From Henriciella litoralis (GTDB lineage Bacteria; Pseudomonadota; Alphaproteobacteria; Caulobacterales; Hyphomonadaceae): DNA of 64,000 nt. Of the stretch, positions 18,272 through 27,291 are shown in pieces. Position numbers and translations under genes: made by a program. The number at the start of each line of letters is the position of its first letter. The stretch's first letter is position 1. The notes under the pieces were generated by a model. The model saw only the letters and a program-made list of their open reading frames with translations. It did no database searches and was not told the DNA's origin. The DNA is taken from assembly GCF_002088935.1 (NCBI RefSeq), contig NZ_NCSS01000006.1, forward strand, positions 650,343 to 714,342, written 5' to 3'.

Positions 18272-19465
18272 ATGGCCTATATCGAAGGACGCCTTGTCCA
18301 TGACGCTGATAGCCACCTGATGGAGCTATATGACTGTCTGGATTCATATCTGACTGCCGATGAGCTGAAACGATATCGCGCCCTGCCCGGCTATAACGCG
18401 AAACTCAGCCGCGCGGAGTGGATGGACCGGGCTCGCAAAGACCACCGCGATGACGGTTTTCGCGCAGAGGCAGATGACAACATCATGCTGCGCAAGAACT
18501 ACGATGCGAAAGGCGCTTTCATTCCGGAAGACCGGCCGCGCGTTGTCGATCTGCTCGGCGTGGCGAGCCAGCTCATCTTCACCACTCACAACCTCGGCAA
18601 TCTCGGTCTCGACCAGAGCGGAGACCTCGACCTTTGCTATTCGGTGGCCCGCGCCCACAACCAGATGATGACCGAGTTTTGCGCCGTGGACCGGCGATTG
18701 CTGGCGACGGCCTATATTCCGCTGGAAGACATTGACCGCACGATCGATACCGCCCGCCAAGCTCTGGACCTCGGCGCCAAAGGGCTGCTGATCCCATCAT
18801 GGTGCCCGCAAGATCACAGCCCGAGCCATGTCGGGCTCGACCCGCTTTGGGCGATGGCTGAAGAGGCGGGCGTGCCGATCCTTTTCCATGTTGGGTTCGA
18901 AGAGAAAATGAACCCCGTCTATAAGGAAAACGGCCTGCCGCCGGTGCCTGATTTCCATGGGGGCGACGATAATTTCACCTCGATCAGCTACATGCCGATC
19001 CCAAACTCGGCGATGCAGACGCTTTCGACGCTGATCTTCGATGGCGTCTTTGACCGTTTTTCGAACCTTAAATTCGGCGCGATCGAACTTGGCGCCTCAT
19101 GGGTGCCGGGATGGATGCGCAGTCTCGATTCTGCAGCCCACGCTTTCATGCGCAATGAGGAACGGCTGCAAAACCTGTCGGCCAAGCCCTCCGAAATCGT
19201 CCAGCGCCAGCTTCGCGTGACGCCCTATCCGCATGAAGATGCAGGCTGGGTCATCCGGAATGCCGGTGAGCAAATCTGCATGTTCTCATCGGACTACCCC
19301 CACATCGAAGGCGGGCGAAACCCCATCAAGCGTTTCGATTCCGTGCTCGAAGGTCTGCCTCAAAGCGCGATCGACGCCTTCTATGCCGATAATTTCATCG
19401 ACATGATGGGCAAGGCGCTGCCCGCTGACCTGAAGAGGCCAGCCCATCTCGTGGCGGCTGAATAG
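18272..19465 (+). CDS. Amidohydrolase-family (amidohydrolase-2/ACMSD-like) protein
   Basis: A 397-residue TIM-barrel metal-dependent hydrolase or decarboxylase. The N-terminal metal motif is HDADSHLMEL (Asp-x-His type). Further barrel strands include PILFHVGFEE with a likely ligand histidine, KFGAIELGASWVPGW, and the late FSSDYPHIEGGRNPIKRF carrying the catalytic aspartate. These are marks of the amidohydrolase-2 group that includes ACMSD and various C-C hydrolases. The substrate is unknown. GGAGG lies a few bases before ATG 18272. A terminator follows directly. The 42-base upstream open extension has no conservation. Confidence 0.85.
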   Translation: MAYIEGRLVHDADSHLMELYDCLDSYLTADELKRYRALPGYNAKLSRAEWMDRARKDHRDDGFRAEADDNIMLRKNYDAKGAFIPEDRPRVVDLLGVASQLIFTTHNLGNLGLDQSGDLDLCYSVARAHNQMMTEFCAVDRRLLATAYIPLEDIDRTIDTARQALDLGAKGLLIPSWCPQDHSPSHVGLDPLWAMAEEAGVPILFHVGFEEKMNPVYKENGLPPVPDFHGGDDNFTSISYMPIPNSAMQTLSTLIFDGVFDRFSNLKFGAIELGASWVPGWMRSLDSAAHAFMRNEERLQNLSAKPSEIVQRQLRVTPYPHEDAGWVIRNAGEQICMFSSDYPHIEGGRNPIKRFDSVLEGLPQSAIDAFYADNFIDMMGKALPADLKRPAHLVAAE

Positions 19466-19490
19466 TCAAAACCACACACACTAAGCGTCT

Positions 19491-19521
19491 AAAGGCCCGA
19501 TCAATTGGTTGGGCCTTTTTT
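19491..19521 (+). terminator. Rho-independent terminator after amidohydrolase
   Basis: The stem AAAGGCCC (19491-19498) pairs with GGGCCTTT (19511-19518) and is followed by a run of Ts to 19521. It lies 26 bases after the stop codon and separates the amidohydrolase from the desaturase control region. Confidence 0.85.
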
Positions 19522-19534
19522 ATTGAAAGAACTA

Positions 19535-19608
19535 ATGAGCAAGCGCTCACTTTGCCGTATTGCCGCCACATTACGTAAGCAAACACTCACATGTGAACAC
19601 ATGCTCAC
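19535..19608. promoter_or_regulatory. Cluster of three operator-like inverted repeats before lipid desaturase gene
   Basis: Three 16-base copies of one imperfect palindrome lie in the same orientation: ATGAGCAAGCGCTCAC (19535-19550), GTAAGCAAACACTCAC (19575-19590) and GTGAACACATGCTCAC (19593-19608). The shared half-site is GTGAGC and its complement GCTCAC around four bases. Centres are 40 and 18 bases apart. The geometry resembles operators of TetR-type repressors. No regulator gene lies next to it. The sites fill almost the whole interval between the terminator and the ribosome-binding site. Confidence 0.6.
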
Positions 19609-19635
19609 TACCGGGCAGCCATCATGGAGGTTCAC

Positions 19636-20226
19636 ATGTTTATTTCGGCTATCACGACTGTCGCCGCCACAAGTGCAAAGATCCTCGGCGGCGTCTATCT
19701 GGCAGACCTTGTTTCCGGCGCCTTTCACTGGATGGAAGACCGCTATGGCGATCCCAAGTGGCCAATTCTCGGACATACGATCCGGGAGAACCAGCAACAC
19801 CACCACACGCCACGCAGCTTCCTCAAAGGCAATCTATGGACCCGCAACCGCGAGGTCTGGGCGATTGGCGCCGCGTTCCTCGCCGTCTTTGCGCTGGTTG
19901 GCTGGCTCAATCTCTTCACCGGCACAGCCGTTCTCTTCGGCATGTTCGCAAACGAAATTCATGCCTGCGCGCACCGCAGCCCCAAGGAAAACGGCAGACT
20001 GATCACGGCGCTCCAGAAGACGGGCTTCCTGCAATCGCATGCCCATCACACCGCCCATCACCGCAAAGGCAAGGACAGCCATTTCTGCGTGATGACCAAC
20101 CACGTGAACCCGGTGCTGGAAAAGCTCCAGGTCTTCCAGCGGCTCGAAACGCTCATCAAATGGGTGTCAGGCATCCTCCCGCGCCTCGATGACAGCGTGA
20201 ACCCCCGCTATCGCCGGGCCGTCTAG
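19636..20226 (+). CDS. CarF/TMEM189 (PEDS1)-type lipid desaturase
   Basis: A 196-residue integral membrane protein of the lipid desaturase family that includes animal TMEM189/PEDS1, Myxococcus CarF and plant FAD4. Hydrophobic segments lie near residues 2-30 and 76-105. The His-rich iron-binding motifs are all present: HWMEDRYGD (31-39), NQQHHHTP (52-59), NEIHACAHRS (106-115) and SHAHHTAHHR (134-143). A following FCVMTNHVNP is also typical. PEDS1/CarF introduce the vinyl-ether double bond that makes plasmalogens. Whether this organism makes the ether-lipid substrate cannot be seen here, and a FAD4-like acyl desaturase role remains possible. The start at 19636 is preferred because GGAGG sits five bases upstream; the in-frame ATG at 19624 overlaps that site. 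Confidence 0.85.
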   Translation: MFISAITTVAATSAKILGGVYLADLVSGAFHWMEDRYGDPKWPILGHTIRENQQHHHTPRSFLKGNLWTRNREVWAIGAAFLAVFALVGWLNLFTGTAVLFGMFANEIHACAHRSPKENGRLITALQKTGFLQSHAHHTAHHRKGKDSHFCVMTNHVNPVLEKLQVFQRLETLIKWVSGILPRLDDSVNPRYRRAV

Positions 20227-20274
20227 GCCGCGCGATAGAGATTGCGGCCCGGCCTGGGTGGGACGGGTTGCAAT

Positions 20275-20967
20275 CTACTTTTTTATTTTCTCGAAGATCA
20301 CGCTGAGATTGTTCGCCGGCATTTCGATAACATCGAACAAGCACAATGACGCGGCCTCAGCGATTGGCACGATGTCGAGATCAAGGTCACGCACGCCCCA
20401 GTCTGGATCGCGCCGCTGGAGGTCTTCGCTGAACCGCGCATTCGATGGCGCTATCTGTCCCTCGCGCGCAAATGGGCCGTAGAGCATCAGGCGGCCCCCT
20501 GTGCGGAGCAGTCGCCCTGCCCCGGTCAGCAAGCCGCGCGCAGCCGCGAAAGGCGCAATGTGGATCATATTCGCGCAGAACAGGCCGTCATAAGTGGAGG
20601 GATTTTCCGCTTCGCCCCAATGATCTTGAGATGCATCAACCTTCAGCGGCCCATGCAGCCGCTCCGCCCCCTCAGCGAGCCTTGCCCAGGCCCGCTGGCT
20701 CGCGAGCGACATCTCGTCGAGATCGGTATAGCTCCACTGCAGCGAAGGAAAACGGCTGACGAAATGCGCGCCATGTTCGCCCGTGCCGGAGGCGATTTCG
20801 AGGATATGGCCTGCAACCGGCATATTGGCCGCGATCACATCTGCGAGGACATCCTTGTTTCGCGCGGCCGATGGCGAATAGCGTCGCCCATCCTCGGCCG
20901 TCTCGCGCGCCTCAAGCGCGACGGACTTACCGCTGCTGCCGATATCGTCCTGAGCCTTATCCGTCAT
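20275..20967 (-). CDS. DUF938-family SAM-dependent methyltransferase
   Basis: A 230-residue protein of the DUF938 (METTL26-like) group. It has the family N terminus RYSPSAARNKDVLADVI and the SAM-binding motif I ILEIASGTGEHGAHFVSRFP. These are followed by WSYTDLDEMSL, YDGLFCANMIHIAPFAA and LLRTGGRLMLYGPF. The target of methylation is unknown. It overlaps the aldo/keto reductase stop (ATGA at 20964-20967), so the two are translationally coupled in a minus-strand operon with the acyl-CoA ligase upstream. It converges with the desaturase gene, with only 48 bases between them. Confidence 0.85.
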   Translation of the reverse strand: MTDKAQDDIGSSGKSVALEARETAEDGRRYSPSAARNKDVLADVIAANMPVAGHILEIASGTGEHGAHFVSRFPSLQWSYTDLDEMSLASQRAWARLAEGAERLHGPLKVDASQDHWGEAENPSTYDGLFCANMIHIAPFAAARGLLTGAGRLLRTGGRLMLYGPFAREGQIAPSNARFSEDLQRRDPDWGVRDLDLDIVPIAEAASLCLFDVIEMPANNLSVIFEKIKK

Positions 20968-21977
20968 TGCGATGACCGGGTCTCGAACTCGAACTGCTCG
21001 GTGTCGACGGTCGCCTGTATCTGTTCATTATAGCGAGGCCCAACAGCGCTTTCAGGCGTGAAATGGGCATCCAGGCGCGCGACCATGTCATCATCCAGCG
21101 TGACATCGGCAGCGGCCACATTGTCCTTCAGATGGTCTGAGCTTGTTGTGCCGGGAATTGGAAGGACATGATCGCCCTTTGCCAGCAGCCACGCCAGAGC
21201 AAGCTGTGCAACGGTGCAGCCAACTTCTGCCGCGCAGGCGCGCGCTTCATCGAGCAGGTCCAGATTGCCCGGATAATTCTCATCCGAGAAGCGCGGAAAG
21301 AAACGCCGCATATCCTTCTCGTGCATATTTGCCGGGTCAAAAGGTGGATCCGCGAGGAAGCCCCGACCGACCGGTGAAAACGCCACAAGCGCAATATCCA
21401 GATCCCGGCACGTTTCCATCACCGCAATCTCAGGATTGCGAACCCAGAGCGAATATTCAGACTGAACAGCGGTGATGGGATGCACAGCGTGGGCGCGTTC
21501 GATCAGGCGCTGGCCCATTTCGCTGAGACCAACGAACCGGATTTTTCCAGCCTCGACCAGTTCAGACAGAGCGCCAACCGAATCCTCGATCGGCACGTTC
21601 GGATCTGGCCGGTGCATATAATAGAGATCGATAACATCTGTGTTCAGCCGCTTCAGGCTGGCATCGCACGCAGCCTTGATGGCGCCTGGCCGGCCATCCA
21701 GCACGCGCTTGCCATCTCTGACGTCCAGCACGCATTTGCTCGCCAGAAAGATGTCCTTGCGCCGCTCGCCGACCGACGCGGCGACGAGTTTCTCGTTCTC
21801 GCCCGCGCCATAGATCGTCGCCGTGTCGAAGAAGTTGCACCCAAGATCCAGCGCTTCATTGAGCAGCCTCGACGCCGCCGCCGGTTCAGTCGGCGCGCCG
21901 TAGGCGTGGCTCAAATTCATGCATCCAAGACCAATGGGATAAACATCACTATCGCCGATGCGTCTGGTGGCGGTCAT
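20964..21977 (-). CDS. Aldo/keto reductase
   Basis: A 337-residue NAD(P)H-dependent TIM-barrel reductase. The catalytic tetrad is visible as Asp in NFFDTATIYGAGENE (with the Tyr), Lys in FLASKCVLD and His in LYYMHRPDPN. Family elements KIRFVGLSEMGQRLIERAHA, QSEYSLWVRNPE and VLPIPGTTSSDHL (cofactor phosphate-binding region) are all present. The closest recognisable type is the YakC/AKR13-like group of general aldehyde and ketone reductases; substrate is unknown. It sits between the DUF938 gene (4-base overlap) and the acyl-CoA ligase 15 bases upstream, so the three are probably one transcript. Confidence 0.93.
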   Translation of the reverse strand: MTATRRIGDSDVYPIGLGCMNLSHAYGAPTEPAAASRLLNEALDLGCNFFDTATIYGAGENEKLVAASVGERRKDIFLASKCVLDVRDGKRVLDGRPGAIKAACDASLKRLNTDVIDLYYMHRPDPNVPIEDSVGALSELVEAGKIRFVGLSEMGQRLIERAHAVHPITAVQSEYSLWVRNPEIAVMETCRDLDIALVAFSPVGRGFLADPPFDPANMHEKDMRRFFPRFSDENYPGNLDLLDEARACAAEVGCTVAQLALAWLLAKGDHVLPIPGTTSSDHLKDNVAAADVTLDDDMVARLDAHFTPESAVGPRYNEQIQATVDTEQFEFETRSSQ

Positions 21978-21992
21978 GCTGTTTCCTCCCGA

Positions 21993-23738
21993 TCAGGCGC
22001 GCGCCTTGAACCGCTCTCGAAGCTGAGGCTTCAGAATCTTGCCATTGGCGTTGCGCGGCAAAGGCTCTTCCTGGAACTGTATCTCGACGGGCACCTTGAA
22101 CGCCGCAATCTGGCTTGCGACGTGCGCGCGTAGCTCGTCTTGCGAGACCGTCTTACCCGGCTTCAACTGGACCACAGCACCGACTTCTTCACCAAGGATC
22201 TTGTGCGGGATGCCGACGACAGAGGCGTCCATCACAGCAGGATGGTCATAGAGTGCGTTCTCCACCTCGATGCAGTAGATGTTTTCGCCGCCGCGGATCA
22301 GCATGTCCTTGGCCCGGTCAACGAGGAAGAGGAAGCCCTCCTCATCGATGCGCGCGAGATCACCCGTCACGACCCAGCCATCACGGAACGTCTCCGCGGT
22401 GGCGTCCGGCCGGTTCCAGTAGCGCTTGCAATTAGATGGGCTCTTGCACCAAAGCTCACCGACTTCTCCGGCTGGCAGTTCATTGCCATCCGGGCCGATA
22501 ATCTTGAGCTGCACAGCATGCGGCGGCGCCCCAGCACTCGTCGGACGGTTCACATAGTCCTCACCGATATTCAGCGTGGCTGTCGCCGATGTTTCGGTCA
22601 TGCCCCAGCCATTGCCGGGCTGGGCTTCAGGAAACCGCTTCTTGATCGTGGCAACCAGCTCAGGCGCGGAAGGTGCCCCGCCATATGACACAGCAAGAAT
22701 TGACGACAGATCATATTTGTCGCGGTCCGGGTGTTCGAGCACCTGCCAGGCAATAGCCGGCACACCGCCAATCGTGGAGATCTTCTCCTCTTCGATGATC
22801 GGAAGCGCCTTGCCTGCATCCCATTTGTACATCGAGACGATCTTGTCGCCCTTCAGCAGTGTCGGAATGAGGACAGCAAACGAGCCCGTCGCGTGAAAGA
22901 ACGGGATCGCAAGCAGCGTGGCGCGGATTTCCGTAGGATCAGGCTCTGGTGGCTGTTCACCGCGCCGCAAGAACATGCGGGCCTGACACGTCATGGAGTT
23001 CAGGAAGTTGGAGATCACCGCACGATGGGTCGCGAGCGCGCCTTTGGGACGCCCCGTGGTGCCGGAGGTGTACATCAATGTGGCGTCGTCATCCGGTTTG
23101 ATCTCAACATCCGGCAGCCCGATAGGTTCAAGAGTTGCCCAGGTATTCGCCTCGCCCACAATGTCCTCGAAATTGTGGACCATGGGATTGTTGCGCTCTT
23201 CTTCGGTTTCGCGCGCGATGATGATGGCTTCCAGCTCAGGAAGTTCACCGATGTGGTCGCGCATACGCTCATAGATTTGAGGGTCGACGATCGCGACTTT
23301 CACGCCCGCATTCTGAAGCCCGTATTCCAGCTCTTCACCCGTCCACCACGAGTTCATCGGAGTCGCAATCGCGCCAATAGACAGCGCCGCGAAGAAGGCC
23401 ACTGGCCATTGCGGGTAATTGCGCATCACGATGGCAACCCGGTCGCCTGGCTCAACGCCAAACTTTTCCTTCAGGGTTTTCGCCAGATGGCTGACAGCGC
23501 GCAGATGCGCGTCATAAGTGACGCGCTCGTCCTCATAGACGATGAAGGTGCGGTCAGCATGGGCCGCAGAGGCTTCGACAAGAAATCTGAGGGTCGGCGG
23601 CGCTTCGGGATAATACCGCATTTCGACGCCATCAATGACGCCTTCTGCCACCGCAAGCGGTGTCCCCGGCGCGGCAAGCATCAAGTTTGCCTGCTCAATG
23701 GAAAGTGCGGGCCAGCCTGCACCAGAATCTGCAGCCAT
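21993..23738 (-). CDS. Class I acyl-CoA ligase (AMP-binding)
   Basis: A 581-residue adenylate-forming enzyme that activates a carboxylic acid to acyl-AMP and then acyl-CoA. Motifs are the phosphate-binding LMYTSGTTGRPKGA, GWGMTETSATATLN (A5-like), VVTGDLARIDEEGFLFLVDR and DMLIRGGENIYCIEVE (hinge). A C-terminal domain holds the catalytic lysine in LPRNANGKILKPQLRE. Long-chain fatty-acyl or similar hydrophobic acids are likely substrates but specificity is not determined. GGAGG six bases before ATG 23738 fixes the start. It is followed by aldo/keto reductase and methyltransferase genes in what looks like one minus-strand operon. Confidence 0.93.
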   Translation of the reverse strand: MAADSGAGWPALSIEQANLMLAAPGTPLAVAEGVIDGVEMRYYPEAPPTLRFLVEASAAHADRTFIVYEDERVTYDAHLRAVSHLAKTLKEKFGVEPGDRVAIVMRNYPQWPVAFFAALSIGAIATPMNSWWTGEELEYGLQNAGVKVAIVDPQIYERMRDHIGELPELEAIIIARETEEERNNPMVHNFEDIVGEANTWATLEPIGLPDVEIKPDDDATLMYTSGTTGRPKGALATHRAVISNFLNSMTCQARMFLRRGEQPPEPDPTEIRATLLAIPFFHATGSFAVLIPTLLKGDKIVSMYKWDAGKALPIIEEEKISTIGGVPAIAWQVLEHPDRDKYDLSSILAVSYGGAPSAPELVATIKKRFPEAQPGNGWGMTETSATATLNIGEDYVNRPTSAGAPPHAVQLKIIGPDGNELPAGEVGELWCKSPSNCKRYWNRPDATAETFRDGWVVTGDLARIDEEGFLFLVDRAKDMLIRGGENIYCIEVENALYDHPAVMDASVVGIPHKILGEEVGAVVQLKPGKTVSQDELRAHVASQIAAFKVPVEIQFQEEPLPRNANGKILKPQLRERFKARA

Positions 23739-23899
23739 TTCATTCCTCCGGATCGATTTTCTGTAGTTCGGCGCACTCAATCATGTGCGCCGCAACATGA
23801 AAAGGGCGAAGAAGAACACCCATTGTCGCAGCGGCAGTTGCAGCGTCCGGAAAAGCCTGCCGTTTTATGCGGGTTAAGCCGTCTCAGGCGGATGGCGAG

Positions 23900-24541
23900 C
23901 TACTTATAGAGGTCGCAGAATTGCAAGGCGCGCTCGTCGTCTGTGCCCTCAGCGATCAGATAGACAGGGCCCGCAAGCTCATCTCCATCGCAGAGGTAGC
24001 CGATCTGATACATGTCCCGAATATACTTCATGTCGGGCTTCAGAGAACCGGCCAGCATGATGTCTGCGGCGTCCTGATGCCGCCCCAGACGGAAGAGTAT
24101 CTCGAACCGTTCCATCGGGCTAATGGCATCGCCGTCGAGCATGCCGGTCAGCATGTCGCGCTCCTGGCTGGCCTCGGCGAGAAGTGCTGATGCATCATCC
24201 GCATTTGGCGTGCCGGGATAATCAGACAGGATCTCTTTCAGATCGGTGATGGCCCCCTCGACATCATTGCCTTCGCCAAGACGTAGCTCAGCGCGCCTGT
24301 AGAGCACTTCGGCCATTTCCATGTCAGACATGCCCGGATCACCAAGGAGCAGTGTCAGCCGATCAATAGCGACATGCTCATTCCCGGCCCGCTCAAGCGC
24401 GTTCACCGTGCCGATGGCCAGGCTGTAGCGGGTGGAGTCGGCCGTCTCAGTCACCGGCGCGTCTTCGGGCGACGAGTCTGACGAGGCGCACGCGCCTATC
24501 ATGATCGCCAGACAAGTACCCATCAGGACAGTTCTAAACAT
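23900..24541 (-). CDS. TPR-like lipoprotein
   Basis: A 213-residue predicted lipoprotein. The signal peptide FRTVLMGTCLAIMIGACASS has a lipobox (IGAC, Cys near residue 18). The mature part is helical with TPR-like units (YSLAIGTVNALERAGNEHVA, MEMAEVLYRRAELRLGEGND, GAITDLKEILSDYPG). The C terminus has two cysteines (GYLCDGDEL and LQFCDLYK). It is followed downstream by the acyl-CoA ligase start region and preceded by a related lipoprotein gene, with the same C-terminal pattern (GYLC about 30 residues before a final Cys). It is probably an envelope scaffold; function is unknown. Confidence 0.7.
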   Translation of the reverse strand: MFRTVLMGTCLAIMIGACASSDSSPEDAPVTETADSTRYSLAIGTVNALERAGNEHVAIDRLTLLLGDPGMSDMEMAEVLYRRAELRLGEGNDVEGAITDLKEILSDYPGTPNADDASALLAEASQERDMLTGMLDGDAISPMERFEILFRLGRHQDAADIMLAGSLKPDMKYIRDMYQIGYLCDGDELAGPVYLIAEGTDDERALQFCDLYK

Positions 24542-24616
24542 CCGGCAGCTCCATTATCGCTGGATCAATTCAGACCGATAATAAGCTACTCGAGAACGGC
24601 GAGATTGTGTCTGAGA

Positions 24617-25231
24617 TCAGGAGTTTTCTGGCTGTGTGCACCAATCGATATTTTTCAGGTGGTCGATGTTTTCACCGAGCGTGAAGTCATCGCTCTTGCC
24701 GAGGATCCGTTGTCGGCACAAATAACCGGCCGCTTCGAGCGTCGCGGCATCATAGGGATCGGGGGCGAGGCCTGATTGGCGATAGCGCTCAGCGGCCTCG
24801 TCGAGCTTGCCGACGGCGACCATATCGTCAAACCAGTCCGGCAAGGTCTGCAGGCCGTTTAGCCGGCTCTGGGCCTGGCTAAGCTCGGACTGGGCTGTAG
24901 ACATGACCGTCTGGAAGTTGGAGCTAAAAAGCGTCGTCGTTGTCAGGGATCGCGACTCGTTCAGCTTGTTCACCGCCTCCGGCAGATTGATCCGCGCATC
25001 CGTCTGAATGACTGCGCGCTCATACAGAATGCGCGAGGTCTGTGCGGGTGACAGCACGTTGTTCGCAATGATCGCGTCCATGGCGTTCATTTTGTTGTAA
25101 GGGTGCCAAGGCGTTTTTGCATTAGCGATGGCGGCCTGAAACGCGGCATCCTCCATCACGACGGGGACAGGCGTTGTTTCGCAGGCTGACAGGCAAATGG
25201 CGGCAATTGCGCCAAGAAGAAGACGTCTCAT
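24617..25231 (-). CDS. Lipoprotein related to the adjacent TPR-like lipoprotein
   Basis: A 204-residue predicted lipoprotein. The signal peptide MRRLLLGAIAAICLSACETT has lipobox LSAC with Cys at residue 17. The mature part is helical, including ILYERAVIQTDARINLPEAV and FQTVMSTAQSELSQAQSRLN. The C-terminal segment ends with AAGYLCRQRILG and a final cysteine in NIDWCTQPE. This arrangement parallels the downstream lipoprotein at 23900-24541, and the two are 75 bases apart in the same direction, suggesting an old duplication. Start 25231 has AAAGG six bases upstream; the frame is also open to a GTG at 25249. Function is unknown. Confidence 0.7.
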   Translation of the reverse strand: MRRLLLGAIAAICLSACETTPVPVVMEDAAFQAAIANAKTPWHPYNKMNAMDAIIANNVLSPAQTSRILYERAVIQTDARINLPEAVNKLNESRSLTTTTLFSSNFQTVMSTAQSELSQAQSRLNGLQTLPDWFDDMVAVGKLDEAAERYRQSGLAPDPYDAATLEAAGYLCRQRILGKSDDFTLGENIDHLKNIDWCTQPENS

Positions 25232-25323
25232 ATCATACCTTTGCGACACGTTATTTTAGGAGATTAGTCGAGCGGAACTCTGAGCGAAACTGCCTAACAG
25301 AATCGTAAGTGAAAATCTCAGGA

Positions 25324-27246
25324 TCAGGCCCGTGCGAGACGGTCGATTTCCTGAACATCTCCCCGCCCAAGCGCGTCAATCGCCCTTGCCGCAATATTGC
25401 GCGCATCAAGACCGGCCTCGGCATACATGATATCGGGCTTGTCCTGATCCTGGAAAACATCCGGCAGGTGCAATGTACGGACTTTCAAGCCCGTATCGAG
25501 CGCCCCGACGTCTGCCAGATGGTGCAGAACGAATGCGCCAAATCCGCCCCGCGCGCCCTCTTCCACCGTCAGGAGCACCTCATGTTCGCGGGCCAGTCGG
25601 TTGACCAGCTCCTCATCCAGCGGCTTGGCAAAGCGGGCATCTGCAACTGTGCAGGACAGGCCCTGCGCGGCCAGCATATCAGCGGCCTTCAGAGCTTCCT
25701 GGAGGCGCGCGCCATAGGACAGAATCGCAATGCTCGTGCCCTCGCGGACAATCCGGCCTTTCCCAATCTCAAGCGCTTGCGGCGTGGTTGGCAGCGCAAT
25801 ACCGGTCCCGTTGCCGCGCGGATAGCGGAAGGCGCTTGGTCGGTCATCAATCTCGACAGCGGTGCGCACCATATTGACCAGCTCTGCCTCATCGGATGCA
25901 GCCATACAGACAATGCCCGGCAGCGCGCCGAGATATCCAATATCAAAGCTGCCCGCATGCGTCGGCCCGTCGGCGCCGACGAGACCTGCCCGGTCGATAG
26001 CAAACCGTACCGGCAAGCTCTGGATCGCCACATCGTGGACGACTTGATCATAGCCGCGCTGAAGGAAGGTCGAATAGATCGCTGCGAATGGCTTCATACC
26101 GTCCGCCGCAAGACCTGCGGCAAAGGTGACGGCGTGTTGCTCGGCGATGCCGACATCAAAAGTGCGGTCCGGGAATTCCTTTTCGAACAGGTCTAGCCCA
26201 GTGCCGCCCGGCATGGCCGCCGTAATACCGACGATCTTGTCATCCTTGCGCGCTTCCTCAATGAGGCTGTGAGCAAACACCTTGGTATAGCTCGGCGGAC
26301 CTTCGCTCGATTTCTGTTGTTCGCCAGTGACGACATTGAACTTGGCAACGCCATGATACTTGTCAGCCGAATTCTCAGCCGGCTCATAGCCTTTGCCCTT
26401 CTGCGTAACGACGTGCAGGAGGACCGGCCCGGTTTCCATGGCCTTGCAGTTCTCAAGAACCGGCAACAGGACGTCCATATCGTGCCCATCGATCGGGCCG
26501 ATATAATAAAAGCCGAGTTCCTCAAAGAGCGTGCCGCCCATCGCAAAACCGCGCAGATATTCCTCTGCCTTGCGGGCGGGATTTTCCAGACCAATCGGCT
26601 TGGCAATCTGCTTGGCGAATTTGCGAAGGCCGCGATATGAGCGCGACGACACGAGCTTTGAGAGATAGTGGCTCATCGCGCCCACAGGCGGCGCAATCGA
26701 CATGTCATTATCGTTCAGGATGACCAGCATGTTGCTGCCATCAGACCCGGCATTGTTCATCGCCTCATAGGCCATACCGGCCGACATCGAGCCGTCGCCG
26801 ATGACGCAGATCACTTTATTGTCACGGCCCTGCAGATCTCGTGATTTGGCAAAGCCATGCCCTGCGGAAATCGACGTCGAGGCGTGCGCCGCACCGAACG
26901 GGTCATACTCACTCTCGGCGCGCTTGGTGAAACCGGAGAGGCCTCCGCCCTGGCGCAGCGTTCGGATCCGGTCCTTGCGGTCGGTGAGGATCTTGTGGGG
27001 ATAACACTGGTGGCCAACATCGAAGATCAGCTTGTCGTCAGGCGTATTGAACACCGAATGGACCGCGACTGTCAGCTCCACAACGCCCAGACCTGCCCCA
27101 AGATGCCCGCCGGTCACCGAAACGGCATCGATCATCTCGGCGCGCACTTCGTCTGCAATCTGGCGAAGTTCGTCGCGCGAACGGCCTTTCAGATCAGCAG
27201 GCGTATGGATGGCATCGAGAAGAGGGGTCTTGGCTGAAGCGGTCAT
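25324..27246 (-). CDS. dxs: 1-deoxy-D-xylulose-5-phosphate synthase
   Basis: A 640-residue thiamine-diphosphate enzyme condensing pyruvate and glyceraldehyde 3-phosphate, the first step of the MEP isoprenoid pathway. The signatures are clear: [58 protein letters not shown] (ThDP motif) and [20 protein letters not shown]-terminal transketolase segments include [32 protein letters not shown] and [16 protein letters not shown]. Length is normal and no residue is missing. It lies downstream of ispA and xseB in the same direction, the common alphaproteobacterial arrangement, so isoprenoid precursor supply and prenyl elongation are probably co-transcribed. Confidence 0.98.
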   Translation of the reverse strand: MTASAKTPLLDAIHTPADLKGRSRDELRQIADEVRAEMIDAVSVTGGHLGAGLGVVELTVAVHSVFNTPDDKLIFDVGHQCYPHKILTDRKDRIRTLRQGGGLSGFTKRAESEYDPFGAAHASTSISAGHGFAKSRDLQGRDNKVICVIGDGSMSAGMAYEAMNNAGSDGSNMLVILNDNDMSIAPPVGAMSHYLSKLVSSRSYRGLRKFAKQIAKPIGLENPARKAEEYLRGFAMGGTLFEELGFYYIGPIDGHDMDVLLPVLENCKAMETGPVLLHVVTQKGKGYEPAENSADKYHGVAKFNVVTGEQQKSSEGPPSYTKVFAHSLIEEARKDDKIVGITAAMPGGTGLDLFEKEFPDRTFDVGIAEQHAVTFAAGLAADGMKPFAAIYSTFLQRGYDQVVHDVAIQSLPVRFAIDRAGLVGADGPTHAGSFDIGYLGALPGIVCMAASDEAELVNMVRTAVEIDDRPSAFRYPRGNGTGIALPTTPQALEIGKGRIVREGTSIAILSYGARLQEALKAADMLAAQGLSCTVADARFAKPLDEELVNRLAREHEVLLTVEEGARGGFGAFVLHHLADVGALDTGLKVRTLHLPDVFQDQDKPDIMYAEAGLDARNIAARAIDALGRGDVQEIDRLARA

Positions 27247-27291
27247 TACGGGCGGTCCTTTCAGGGGACTCGGTTATTGTCTGGATGAACT

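Noticed and set aside
20231..20254. Hairpin GGCCGC...GCGGCC between the desaturase and DUF938 genes
   Set aside because: Only six paired bases with no T tract; too weak to call a terminator.
22731..23909. A 392-codon open frame antisense to the acyl-CoA ligase
   Set aside because: The ligase motifs on the minus strand are complete and the antisense frame has no ribosome-binding site or family.
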